Positions 1-6,732 of a stretch of DNA of 9,473 nucleotides are shown here, one piece after another. The stretch covers positions 1 through 9,473 of the forward strand of contig JAITMU010000221.1 in NCBI GenBank assembly GCA_031277195.1, written 5' to 3'. How positions within the stretch are numbered: the stretch's first letter is position 1; each line of letters opens with the position of its first letter. The notes beneath the pieces are model-generated. The model searched no databases. It had not been told where the DNA came from and worked only from the letters and a program-made list of their open reading frames with translations. The position numbers were made by a program, and so were the translations under genes. The DNA comes from Gallionellaceae bacterium. Lineage in GTDB: Bacteria; Pseudomonadota; Gammaproteobacteria; Burkholderiales; Gallionellaceae.

Positions 1-376
1 AACCGAGGGAGAACCGCTGTTCGACGAAGAAGGCAAGGAAACCAAGTTGCTGGAAAGCTCCGTGGAATTCCTCCGCTGGTTCCACGCCCAGATGGAGCGT
101 TCCCGCGAATTCACCAAGCGCCTTGCCGAGCTTGAATTGCTGGTTCCCAGAAATATCCAGATGCAGCGCGGCGAGGAAAAACCCGAAGTTTTCGACGGAT
201 TTTTCATCATCGACGAGGAGAAGCTGCGCGGTTTGAAGGATGAGCAGGTGCTGGAACTGTTCCGCAACGGCTATCTGTTTTTGATTCACGCGCATTTGTG
301 TTCGTTGAGCAACGCCGACCGGCTGTTGCGGATGCGGGTGGACAGACTGGCTGCGGCTACGGCATCAGCAGCTTGA
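1..376 (+). CDS. SapC family protein, C-terminal part (5' end outside window)
   Basis: The reading frame is open from base 2 and ends at TGA 374-376, giving about 124 visible residues; the start lies upstream of the window. The first residues visible read TEGEPLFDEEG, followed by a helical stretch (FLRWFHAQMERSREFTKRL) and then FDGFFIIDEEKLRGL and a closing HAHLCSLSNADRLL segment. This order is characteristic of the C-terminal half of SapC-like proteins (the family named after S-layer-associated SapC). The biochemical function of the family is not established, so none is assigned. The last seven codons overlap the 3' end of the convergent permease gene by 20 bp, and the final AAATASAA-type tail is probably not conserved. 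Family assignment is by motif recognition; I am fairly sure of it. Confidence 0.8.
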   Translation, partial: TEGEPLFDEEGKETKLLESSVEFLRWFHAQMERSREFTKRLAELELLVPRNIQMQRGEEKPEVFDGFFIIDEEKLRGLKDEQVLELFRNGYLFLIHAHLCSLSNADRLLRMRVDRLAAATASAA

Positions 377-1097
377 CCACCGCCAGCGCCGACATCGCCA
401 GCGTGATGTTTTCGAACACGCGCTGGTTGATACGCGCGATGATCCAGCGCCCGCACAGCGCGCCCGCCGCCACGGCGGGCAGCAGCCACAGGTTCAGCCA
501 CAAACTGTCCTGAGTGATCAATCCGAGGTGCAGCGCGAACGGCACCTTGATCCAGTTGATCGCAAGAAAAAACGCCGCCGCCACGCCAAAAAATTCCAGT
601 TTGTCCAGCCGCATCGCCAGCAGGTACAAGACCATCACCGGACCGGCTGCGTTGGCGATCATCGTGGTGAATCCCGCGAACAACCCCATTGCCGCGCCGA
701 ACCAGACCGGCGCGCGCGTCGCAAAGTCATTGTCGCGGTTCCGCTGACGCCATAGATGCATGGCCAGCATCGCTGCGATGATCGCGCCGACCAGCCGCGC
801 GGCTTGCTGATCGTCGATGCGCCCCAATGCCAGCCAGCCCAGCATCACGCCCGTCACCGCCCAGGGCAGCAAACGCCCGACATGCCGCCAGTCCAGATGC
901 TTGCGATAGACGAAAAACGCAAACAGGTCGGCGAAAATCAGCAGTGGCAACACCACGCCGGTGGCGATTTTCGCGGGCATCAAATTGGGCAGAATGCTCA
1001 CCGCCAGCAACGACACGCCCGGCAATCCGGTCTTGGAAAGACCGAAAGACGCCGCAGCCAGAAGCAGCAAAAGCCATTGCCAGAAAGAGAAATCCAT
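357..1097 (-). CDS. TSUP family (TauE/SafE-type) membrane permease
   Basis: Encodes a 246-residue, very hydrophobic protein of the TSUP family (sulfite exporter TauE/SafE, PF01925), usual length about 240-270. Two family repeat motifs are visible: GLSKTGLPG at residues 19-27 in the first half and GFTTMIANAAGPVMVLYLL at about 142-160 in the second half. Seven to eight membrane segments can be read (about 7-20, 28-62, 76-92, 100-115, 131-160, 168-186, 198-221, 228-245). Family members move sulfite, sulfoacetate, thiosulfate or other small organosulfonates across the inner membrane; the substrate here cannot be told from the sequence. ATG at 1097 is preferred over an in-frame TTG at 1106 (three residues longer). 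Neither has a clear Shine-Dalgarno sequence. The gene is divergent from gshA, and its TAG stop at 357-359 lies inside the SapC-family gene. Confidence 0.88.
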   Translation of the reverse strand: MDFSFWQWLLLLLAAASFGLSKTGLPGVSLLAVSILPNLMPAKIATGVVLPLLIFADLFAFFVYRKHLDWRHVGRLLPWAVTGVMLGWLALGRIDDQQAARLVGAIIAAMLAMHLWRQRNRDNDFATRAPVWFGAAMGLFAGFTTMIANAAGPVMVLYLLAMRLDKLEFFGVAAAFFLAINWIKVPFALHLGLITQDSLWLNLWLLPAVAAGALCGRWIIARINQRVFENITLAMSALAVVKLLMP

Positions 1098-1160
1098 AAG
1101 ACGCAAGTTTAAAGCGTCGCGTGTGAATTTACTTGCGTCTCCAAACTTACGTCTTACGTC
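1097..1160. repeat. Three copies of ACTTRCGTCT in the divergent TSUP/gshA intergenic region
   Basis: Copy A lies on the minus strand at 1097-1110 (AAACTTGCGTCTTA when read on that strand). Copy B lies on the plus strand at 1131-1140 (ACTTGCGTCT) and copy C at 1143-1156 (AAACTTACGTCTTA). A and B form a perfect 10-bp inverted repeat with a 22-bp spacer; A and C match at 13 of 14 positions in inverted orientation. Copy C continues into a tandem pair of the heptamer TTACGTC (1147-1160). The array sits between two divergent genes and touches the TSUP start codon, so an operator or a fold-back RNA at the TSUP translation start are both possible. No known regulator consensus is recognised. Confidence 0.5.
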
Positions 1161-1177
1161 CCCTTCCCATCATCAGC

Positions 1178-1183
1178 TAGAAT
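1178..1183 (+). promoter_or_regulatory. Candidate -10 box for gshA
   Basis: TAGAAT matches five of six positions of the sigma-70 -10 consensus. It lies 27 bp before the gshA ATG, which would give a leader of about 20 nt. No convincing -35 box is seen at 16-18 bp upstream, where the tandem TTACGTC heptamers lie instead; an activator could compensate, but that is a guess. Confidence 0.3.
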
Positions 1184-1210
1184 GCCCCAACTCCATTATT
1201 CGGACATCCT

Positions 1211-2482
1211 ATGGTTCCGCATCTTTCCACCGCCCTCACCGGCCCGCTGCTTGATCTTGAGCGTCGTATGCTGGGCGCGCAGCCTGCCATCGAGCATTGG
1301 TTTCGCTCGCAATGGCAGGAGCACACGCCGCCGTTTTATTCCTCGGTCGATTTGCGCAACAGCGGTTTCAAGCTGGCGCCGGTCGATACCAATTTGTTCC
1401 CCGGCGGTTTCAACAATCTCAACCCGGACTTTCTGCCGCTGTGCGTGCAGGCCGTGCAGACGGCCATCGAGAAAAACTGTCCGGACGCGCGCGGCGTTTT
1501 GCTGATCCCTGAGAATCACACGCGCAACCAGTTTTATTTGCAGAATGTCGCGCAGCTTGTGCTGATTTTCAAGCAGGCCGGATTGCGCGTGCGCATCGGC
1601 AGTCTGTTGCCCGACATCACGCAACCCACCACGCTGGAACTGCCGGACGGCAATTCGCTTTTGCTGGAACCGTTGCAGCGCAAGGGCAACCGGCTCGGCG
1701 TGGAAAATTTTGATCCCTGTGTCGTGTTGCTCAACAACGATCTTTCCGCTGGCGTGCCGGACATCCTGAAAAATCTGGAACAGGATGTGCTGCCGCCGCT
1801 GCATGCAGGCTGGACGACGCGCCGCAAATCGCGACACTTCGCCGCGTATGACCGAGTGGCGAACGAATTTGCCCGACTGATCGACATCGACCCCTGGCTG
1901 GTCAACCCGTATTTCGACACCTGCGATCAGGTGGATTTCCAGCAACGCATCGGTGGAGATTGTCTGGCGGAGCGGGTGGATGAAATCCTGAACCGGACGC
2001 GCGCAAAATATGCCGAATACGGCGTCAAGGAAGCGCCGTTCGTCATCGTCAAGGCCGACGCGGGCACCTATGGCATGGGCATCATGACGGTGAAAGATGC
2101 GTCCGAAGTGCGCGACCTCAACCGCAAGCAGCGCAACAAGATGGCGGTGGTGAAAGAAGGGCTGGAAGTGCACGACGTGCTGGTGCAGGAAGGCGTTTAC
2201 ACGTTCGAGAATATCGGCGTCGCCGTGGCCGAGCCGGTGGTTTACATGATAGATCGCTATGTTGTCGGCGGCTTCTACCGCGTCCACACCGAGCGCGGCA
2301 TAGACGAAAATCTGAATGCGCCGGGCATGCAATTCGCTCCGCTTGCATTTGACACCAGTTGCACGCTGCCCGACCCGGACAGCGCGCCCGACGACACGCC
2401 CAATCGTTTTTACGCCTACGGCGTGGTGGCGCGGCTGGCGATGCTGGCGGCGGCGGTGGAGCTGGAGGAGATGGAGAGGTGA
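1211..2482 (+). CDS. gshA: Glutamate-cysteine ligase, proteobacterial/ferrooxidans type
   Basis: Encodes 423 residues resembling the non-canonical glutamate-cysteine ligase family first described in Acidithiobacillus ferrooxidans (TIGR02049, about 430 residues), not the E. coli GshA or plant-type family. It would join L-glutamate and L-cysteine with ATP in the cytoplasm, the first step of glutathione synthesis. Recognisable blocks are the N-terminal PVDTNLFPGGFNNLN (about 57-71), LLIPENHTRN (about 97-106), and a nucleotide-binding-like VKADAGTYGMGIMTV at about 280-294. These are followed by VLVQEGV and EPVVYMIDRYVVGGFYRVH, as in ATP-grasp-like C-terminal halves. ATG 1211 is the only start consistent with the family N-terminus; the Shine-Dalgarno is weak (GGA at 1202-1204). 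The stop overlaps the apbE start by 4 bp, implying translational coupling. No gshB follows in this window. Confidence 0.88.
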   Translation: MVPHLSTALTGPLLDLERRMLGAQPAIEHWFRSQWQEHTPPFYSSVDLRNSGFKLAPVDTNLFPGGFNNLNPDFLPLCVQAVQTAIEKNCPDARGVLLIPENHTRNQFYLQNVAQLVLIFKQAGLRVRIGSLLPDITQPTTLELPDGNSLLLEPLQRKGNRLGVENFDPCVVLLNNDLSAGVPDILKNLEQDVLPPLHAGWTTRRKSRHFAAYDRVANEFARLIDIDPWLVNPYFDTCDQVDFQQRIGGDCLAERVDEILNRTRAKYAEYGVKEAPFVIVKADAGTYGMGIMTVKDASEVRDLNRKQRNKMAVVKEGLEVHDVLVQEGVYTFENIGVAVAEPVVYMIDRYVVGGFYRVHTERGIDENLNAPGMQFAPLAFDTSCTLPDPDSAPDDTPNRFYAYGVVARLAMLAAAVELEEMER

Positions 2483-3531
2483 AAGCGAGGATGGGCTGCA
2501 AGCATTGGATTTTCCTCGCCCTGTCGAGCCTGCTCCTCCTCTCCGCCTGCGCCCGCGAACGCCCAACCTACGAAGAACAAAGCTACGTCTTTGGCACGCT
2601 GGTGGAAGTCAGCATCTACGGCGAGGACGAAGCGCGGGCGAAGCAGGCCGCCGCGTCGGTGATGCAGGAATTTCAACGGCTGCATGATGCGTTGCACGCC
2701 TGGGAGCCTTCTCCGTTAAGCGATCTCAATGCCGCGCTGGCGCAGGGCGAAAGCCGCGAAGTCACGCCTGAAATCGCGGCGATCCTGAAAGATGCGACAC
2801 AACTTTCCGAACAATCCGGCCATCTGTTCAATCCCGCCATCGGCGATCTGGTGCGACTGTGGGGATTTCACGCTGATGAATTCAAGGCCGAACTGCCGGA
2901 TGCGGAAGCCGTTGCTGCGCTGGTCGTCGCGAATCCGCGCATGAGTGATCTGGTTTTTGATGGCGAAAAGGTCAGCAGCCGCAACAAGGCCGTGTCGATT
3001 GACCTCGGCGGTTATGCCAAAGGCTACGCGCTGGATCGCGCGGCGACACTGCTGCGGCAGCAAGGCGTGAACAATGCCCTGATCAACATCGGCGGCAACG
3101 TGATGGCGCTGGGAACGCATGGCGACCGCGCCTGGCGCGTCGGCATTCAGCATCCGCGCAAGCCGGGGCCGATTGCGACGATGGCGTTGCGCGACGGCGA
3201 GGCCATCGGCACCTCCGGCGACTACCAGCGTTATTTCGAGTTGAACGGCAAACGCTATTGTCATTTGATCGACCCGCGCAACGGCTGGCCGACGCAAGGC
3301 GTGCAGGCCGTCACCATCGTGATGCGCGGCGCGCGCGCCGGTACGCTGTCGGATGCGCCGTCCAAACCGCTGTTCATTTCCGGCGTCGATGGCTGGCGCG
3401 ATGCCGCGCGGCGGATGCAGGCGGACGAGGCGATGCTGATTGACGCGGACGGTGTGGCGCATGTGACTACGGCGATGCGGAAACGGCTAGAATTCGCGGA
3501 CAAGGCGACTGTGGTGAGAGAAGAACCCTAA
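2479..3531 (+). CDS. apbE: FAD:protein FMN transferase (ApbE), predicted lipoprotein
   Basis: A 350-residue ApbE-family protein (PF02424). These enzymes use FAD to attach FMN covalently to Ser/Thr of target proteins (for example Nqr and Rnf subunits) on the periplasmic side. The start is GTG 2479, overlapping the gshA stop (GTGA), with a GGAGGAG Shine-Dalgarno at 2464-2470, 8 nt upstream. From there a lipoprotein signal is read: basic N-terminus, hydrophobic residues 10-21 and lipobox LSAC with Cys24. Family motifs follow in order: DLGGYAKGYALD (175-186), ALINIGGNVMALG (200-212), TSGDYQRYF (245-253), HLIDPRNGWP (262-271) and LSDAPSKPLFISG (290-302). In the last block the family usually has D-A-L-S-T; Asp292 is kept, but the Thr that helps bind the metal appears as Lys296. 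No flavinylated partner is encoded nearby. ATG 2491 is an alternative start that keeps the signal sequence. Confidence 0.9.
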   Translation: MKARMGCKHWIFLALSSLLLLSACARERPTYEEQSYVFGTLVEVSIYGEDEARAKQAAASVMQEFQRLHDALHAWEPSPLSDLNAALAQGESREVTPEIAAILKDATQLSEQSGHLFNPAIGDLVRLWGFHADEFKAELPDAEAVAALVVANPRMSDLVFDGEKVSSRNKAVSIDLGGYAKGYALDRAATLLRQQGVNNALINIGGNVMALGTHGDRAWRVGIQHPRKPGPIATMALRDGEAIGTSGDYQRYFELNGKRYCHLIDPRNGWPTQGVQAVTIVMRGARAGTLSDAPSKPLFISGVDGWRDAARRMQADEAMLIDADGVAHVTTAMRKRLEFADKATVVREEP

Positions 3532-3538
3532 AACCTGA

Positions 3539-3621
3539 TCACCACAGAGACACGGAGACACAGAGAAAGAAGTGGTAATGTGAGTGCCGGTTTTCTCCGT
3601 GTCTCTGTGTCTCTGTGGTGA
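3539..3621. repeat. Long imperfect inverted repeat (ACCACAGAGACACAGAGA-type intergenic palindrome)
   Basis: The arms 3539-3568 and 3592-3621 are 30 nt each and are complementary at 28 positions, with a 23-nt spacer. Within each arm an 8-bp unit of the form RGAGACAC is repeated in tandem. Palindromes rich in CACAGAGACACAGAG recur between genes in many Gram-negative genomes, so this is read as a copy of a dispersed REP/MITE-like element (family recognition from memory). It fills most of the 124-bp gap between apbE and the EIIA gene. In RNA it would form a strong hairpin. The nearest T run (3634-3639) starts 12 nt beyond the stem, so it is not a canonical intrinsic terminator, though it could lower read-through or stabilise mRNA ends. 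Confidence 0.85.
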
Positions 3622-3655
3622 ATGGTTTCAAGATTTTTTAGAGCGAGCAAAAACC

Positions 3656-4075
3656 GTGATCGGAATTTTATTGATAACCCACAACGGGCTGGGCGACAGC
3701 ATGGTGGATTGCGTGCGTCATGTGATGGGCAAGACGCCGCCCAATCTCAAGGCGCTGGCGGTGATGGCGGACGATGATCCGGAACAGAAGGAAGCCGAAG
3801 CCCGCGCGCTGGTCGCGCAACTCGACGATGGCGACGGCGTGCTGATCCTGTCGGACATGTTCGGCGCGACGCCGAGCAACATCGCGCGCCGTTTGTGCGA
3901 ATCCAGCCGCGTGGAAGGCGTGGCCGGGGTGAATCTGCCGATGCTGTTGCGCGCTGCGTGTTACAGCGGTCAATCGTTGCAGGAGATCACCCGCAAGGCG
4001 CTGGACAGCGGACGCAACTGCATATTGCCTGTCGATTCGGAATCAGGGAGTTGCGATGCTGCAACGGGATGCTGA
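3656..4075 (+). CDS. PTS EIIA component, mannose/fructose-family (IIA-Man)
   Basis: A 139-residue stand-alone IIA domain (PF03610). It should accept phosphate from HPr on His9, seen in LLITHNGLG (5-13). Other family marks are LILSDMFGATPSN (63-75) and GVAGVNLPMLLRA (88-100). The start chosen is GTG 3656, because the family begins directly with a strand such as IGILLITH; a GAG-rich stretch at 3641-3647 is a weak ribosome binding site. The longer frame from GTG 3584 only translates the inverted repeat. The gene overlaps ptsH by 20 bp, so the C-terminal tail (about residues 127-139, rich in Ser, Asp and Cys) is shaped by the overlap. No EIIB or EIIC is nearby, which suggests a regulatory phosphorelay protein, as proposed for similar betaproteobacterial clusters, rather than part of a sugar transporter. 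Confidence 0.9.
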   Translation: MIGILLITHNGLGDSMVDCVRHVMGKTPPNLKALAVMADDDPEQKEAEARALVAQLDDGDGVLILSDMFGATPSNIARRLCESSRVEGVAGVNLPMLLRAACYSGQSLQEITRKALDSGRNCILPVDSESGSCDAATGC

Positions 4076-4325
4076 AATTCTCAACAAACTTGGCCTGCAC
4101 GCGCGCGCGTCGGCCAAGCTGACGCAAACCGCTTCGCAATTTCCCTGCGAAGTGTGGATGACGCGCAATGGCCGCCGCGTCAACGCGAAAAGCATCATGG
4201 GCGTGATGATGCTGGCCGCCGCCAAAGGCGCAACCATCACCATAGAAACCGACGGCGAGCGCGAGCAGGAAGCGATGGACGCGCTGCTGGCGCTGATCGG
4301 CGATTACTTCGGAGAAGGCGAATGA
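4056..4325 (+). CDS. ptsH: Phosphocarrier protein HPr
   Basis: An 89-residue HPr (family usual 85-90). It carries phosphate from EI to EIIA on His15, seen in NKLGLHARAS (10-19), which matches the His15 active-site signature. NAKSIMGVMMLAA (43-55) contains Ser46, the position phosphorylated by HPr kinase/phosphorylase in organisms that have HprK, including many betaproteobacteria; no hprK is in this window. The ATG at 4056 is preceded by AGGGAG at 4045-4050, a good Shine-Dalgarno 5 nt away. The gene starts inside the EIIA gene (20-bp overlap) and its stop overlaps the ptsI start (ATGA), so the three proteins are probably translationally coupled. Confidence 0.96.
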   Translation: MLQRDAEILNKLGLHARASAKLTQTASQFPCEVWMTRNGRRVNAKSIMGVMMLAAAKGATITIETDGEREQEAMDALLALIGDYFGEGE

Positions 4326-6049
4326 GTTTTTCACTGCACGGCATCGCGGTTTCCAGCGGCATCGCCATCGGCCATGCCCACCTGGCTTCGCACACCGTGC
4401 TGGAAGTCGCGCACTACGAAGTGCCCAAACAATTCATCGCCGCCGAAGTCGCGCGTTTTGACGCGGCGATGGACGCCACGCGGCAGGAACTCACCACCTT
4501 GCGGCAAAACAAATCGCAACAGGCGATGGCCGAGATCGACGCTTTCCTCAATTTGCATCTGATGATCCTCGATGACGAGCACATCAGCCAGACGCCGCGC
4601 GAGATGATCGAGCGCGAACGCTGCAACGCCGAGTGGGCGCTCAAGGTGCAGATGGATCATCTGGTGGAGAGCTTTGAAGCGTTCGAGGACGCCTATCTGC
4701 GCGAGCGCAAAGCCGACGTGGTGCAGGTGGTGGAGCGCGTGCTGAAGCGACTCACCGGCCAGCCGAACAAGGTGCCGCAGGCGGCGCAGCACGGCGGCAG
4801 CACGATACTGGTGGCGCACGACGTCAGTCCGGCCGATTTGATTCAACTCAAGCCCGGCCAGTTCTCCGCCATTCTCACCGACTTGGGCGGCGCGACTTCG
4901 CACACCGCCATCATCGCGCGCGGGCTGAACACGCCGTGCGTGGTCGGCCTGCATCGCGCGCGCGAACTGATCCGCGAAAACGACATGCTGATTGTGGATG
5001 GCGAGCAGGGCGTCATCATTGTCGAACCCGACAAGCAGATTCTGGCCGAATACAAACTGCGCCAGGATCAGATCGAACTGGAACGCAAAAAACTGCGCCG
5101 CCTCAAGGCCGCGCACGCGAACACGCTGGACGGCACGGAAATCGAACTGTACGCCAACATCGAACTGCCGGACGATCTGGCGGACGTGAAGGAAAGCGGC
5201 GCGACCGGCATCGGCTTGTTCCGCAGCGAATTCCTGTTCCTCAATCGCGACGAATTGCCGGACGAGGACGAGCAGTTCGAGGCGTATCGCGCCGTGGTGC
5301 AGGGCATGGACGGATTGCCGGTCACCATTCGCACTTTCGATCTCGGCGCGGACAAACAGCCCAACAGCGCCAAGCGCGTCGCCCGCAATCCCGCGCTGGG
5401 CTTGCGCGCCATCCGCTTGTGTCTGGCCGAGCCGTATTTGTTCCGCACGCAGTTGCGCGCGCTGCTGCGCGCTTCGCATTACGGCAACATGAAAATTCTG
5501 GTGCCGATGCTGTCCGGCCTGGCGGAAACCCGACAGACGCTGCAATTCATCGACGGCGTGAAGCAGGAACTGGACGCCGAGGGCATGGCTTACAACCGCG
5601 AAATCCAGATCGGCGGCATGATCGAAATTCCGGCGGCAGCACTCGCGCTCAACACCTTCGCCAAAAAACTTTCCTTTTTGTCGATCGGCACCAACGATTT
5701 GATCCAGTACACGCTGGCGATTGACCGCACCGACGAGGAAGTCGCGCACCTGTACGACCCGCTGAATCCGGCGGTGCTGAAGCTGCTGGCGCATGTGATC
5801 GACGGCGCGAAGCGAATCGGCGTGCCGGTGTCGGTGTGCGGCGAAATGGCTGGCGAACTCGCCTACACGCGGCTGCTGCTTGGCCTGGGTCTGCGCCAGT
5901 TCTCCATGCATCCCGCGCTGCTGCTGGCCGTCAAACAGCGCGTGCTCACCACCAGCCTGCCGGAGATTGCCGCGCTCACGCAGAAAATTCTGCGCGCGGA
6001 GGATCCGATGAAGATACGGGAATTTCTGGACAAGCTGAACGTGGCGTAG
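4322..6049 (+). CDS. ptsI: Phosphoenolpyruvate-protein phosphotransferase (PTS Enzyme I)
   Basis: A 575-residue Enzyme I, the full length for the family. It takes phosphate from phosphoenolpyruvate and passes it to HPr in the cytoplasm. The order is the N-terminal HPr-interacting helical domain (starting LHGIAVSSGIAIG), the swivelling domain with the phosphorylated His194 in GGATSHTAIIARG, and then the PEP-binding barrel. Landmarks in the barrel are GIGLFRSEFLFL (about 296-307), TIRTFDLGADK (about 335-345), GGMIEIPAAA, SIGTNDLIQYTLAIDR, and SVCGEMAG with the active-site Cys506. All catalytic landmarks look intact. ATG 4322 overlaps the ptsH stop by 4 bp and has GGAGAAGG at 4311-4318 as a strong ribosome binding site. 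Its end is only 9 bp from the convergent DUF1345 gene, leaving no room for a separate terminator. Confidence 0.97.
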   Translation: MSFSLHGIAVSSGIAIGHAHLASHTVLEVAHYEVPKQFIAAEVARFDAAMDATRQELTTLRQNKSQQAMAEIDAFLNLHLMILDDEHISQTPREMIERERCNAEWALKVQMDHLVESFEAFEDAYLRERKADVVQVVERVLKRLTGQPNKVPQAAQHGGSTILVAHDVSPADLIQLKPGQFSAILTDLGGATSHTAIIARGLNTPCVVGLHRARELIRENDMLIVDGEQGVIIVEPDKQILAEYKLRQDQIELERKKLRRLKAAHANTLDGTEIELYANIELPDDLADVKESGATGIGLFRSEFLFLNRDELPDEDEQFEAYRAVVQGMDGLPVTIRTFDLGADKQPNSAKRVARNPALGLRAIRLCLAEPYLFRTQLRALLRASHYGNMKILVPMLSGLAETRQTLQFIDGVKQELDAEGMAYNREIQIGGMIEIPAAALALNTFAKKLSFLSIGTNDLIQYTLAIDRTDEEVAHLYDPLNPAVLKLLAHVIDGAKRIGVPVSVCGEMAGELAYTRLLLGLGLRQFSMHPALLLAVKQRVLTTSLPEIAALTQKILRAEDPMKIREFLDKLNVA

Positions 6050-6058
6050 GTTCCCTGA

Positions 6059-6709
6059 CTACTTCATCGCCACCAGACCCGCCACCACGTTGATCGACAA
6101 CGCCAGCACCACCATGTTGAAAGCGAACGACAGCACGCTATGCGCAAAGGTGAGGCGGCGCATTTCGCGTGAATTCACCTGCACGTCCGAGACCTGCGAA
6201 GTCATGCCGACCACGAAGGCGTGGTAAAGAAAGTCGAAGTAATCCGGATCCTGATCTTTGGGGAAATTCAGGCCGTGCGGCGTCTTGCTCTGGTAGTAGC
6301 GATGCGCGTAATGAAACGCGTACAACGTGTGCATCAGCAGCCAGGAAATGGTCAGCGCGGTGAGGCCGAGCGCCAGATGCAGCGTGCGCGGCAATGCGCC
6401 CAGGGACGCGTCCTGCTGCAAGAGCATGACGATGACGGCGAGGCTGAATATCACGGTGAGCAGCATCACCGTCAGCAGCAAAATGCTGGGCGGGTCGAGC
6501 GACAAAGCGCGTTCGCGGGTGCGCTGCGCGTCGAAGCGCAACGCCAGCCACCAGGCCAGCGCCAGATACACCCCCGCGCCGCAACACCAGCCGAGCAAGC
6601 CGCGCGCCAGCGTATCAAACGACCAGGGCGCGAACCCCACCGCTGCGCCAGTCAGCGCGCCCAATGCGAGCCGTTGCAAAGCCGAACTTTCGGAAATGTG
6701 TTTGACCAT
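6059..6709 (-). CDS. DUF1345 domain membrane protein
   Basis: A 216-residue protein of the DUF1345 family (PF07077), whose function is unknown. The family signature is clear at residues 154-178 (DPDYFDFLYHAF followed by VVGMTSQVSDVQV), then MRRLTFAHSVLSFAFNMVVLALSINVV to the C-terminus. Likely membrane segments are about 12-28, 36-57, 75-97, 109-133, 158-170 and 188-211. ATG 6709 is chosen because the frame further upstream only translates the repeat element at 6733-6862, giving peptides such as SFQRKLESS and WIPACAGMT that are hallmarks of repeat read-through. No good Shine-Dalgarno is seen; a small palindrome, GTTACTGTAAC (6713-6723), lies directly upstream. The gene is divergent from metX and convergent with ptsI, so it is probably transcribed alone. 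Confidence 0.88.
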   Translation of the reverse strand: MVKHISESSALQRLALGALTGAAVGFAPWSFDTLARGLLGWCCGAGVYLALAWWLALRFDAQRTRERALSLDPPSILLLTVMLLTVIFSLAVIVMLLQQDASLGALPRTLHLALGLTALTISWLLMHTLYAFHYAHRYYQSKTPHGLNFPKDQDPDYFDFLYHAFVVGMTSQVSDVQVNSREMRRLTFAHSVLSFAFNMVVLALSINVVAGLVAMK

Positions 6710-6732
6710 GACGTTACTGTAACAAATTTCCT

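Noticed and set aside
2359..2478. Upstream start for apbE inside gshA
   Set aside because: It would add 40 residues before a clear lipoprotein signal peptide; GTG 2479 has a good Shine-Dalgarno and the signal sequence directly after it.
1196..2566. Minus-strand ORF of 456 codons antisense to gshA
   Set aside because: Composition is His/Arg/Gln-rich without family motifs, and it lies over a well-recognised gene.
3591..3640. Intrinsic terminator after apbE
   Set aside because: The palindrome gives a strong stem, but the six-T run begins 12 nt after it, too far for a standard rho-independent terminator.
3584..3655. Longer N-terminus for the EIIA protein from GTG 3584
   Set aside because: The extra 24 residues translate the right arm of the palindrome, while the IIA fold starts at the IGILLITH strand just after GTG 3656.
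4331..5911. Minus-strand ORF of 526 codons antisense to ptsI
   Set aside because: It mirrors the codon periodicity of an intact Enzyme I gene, is rich in Arg, His and Gln and shows no recognisable domain; typical of antisense frames in GC-rich DNA.
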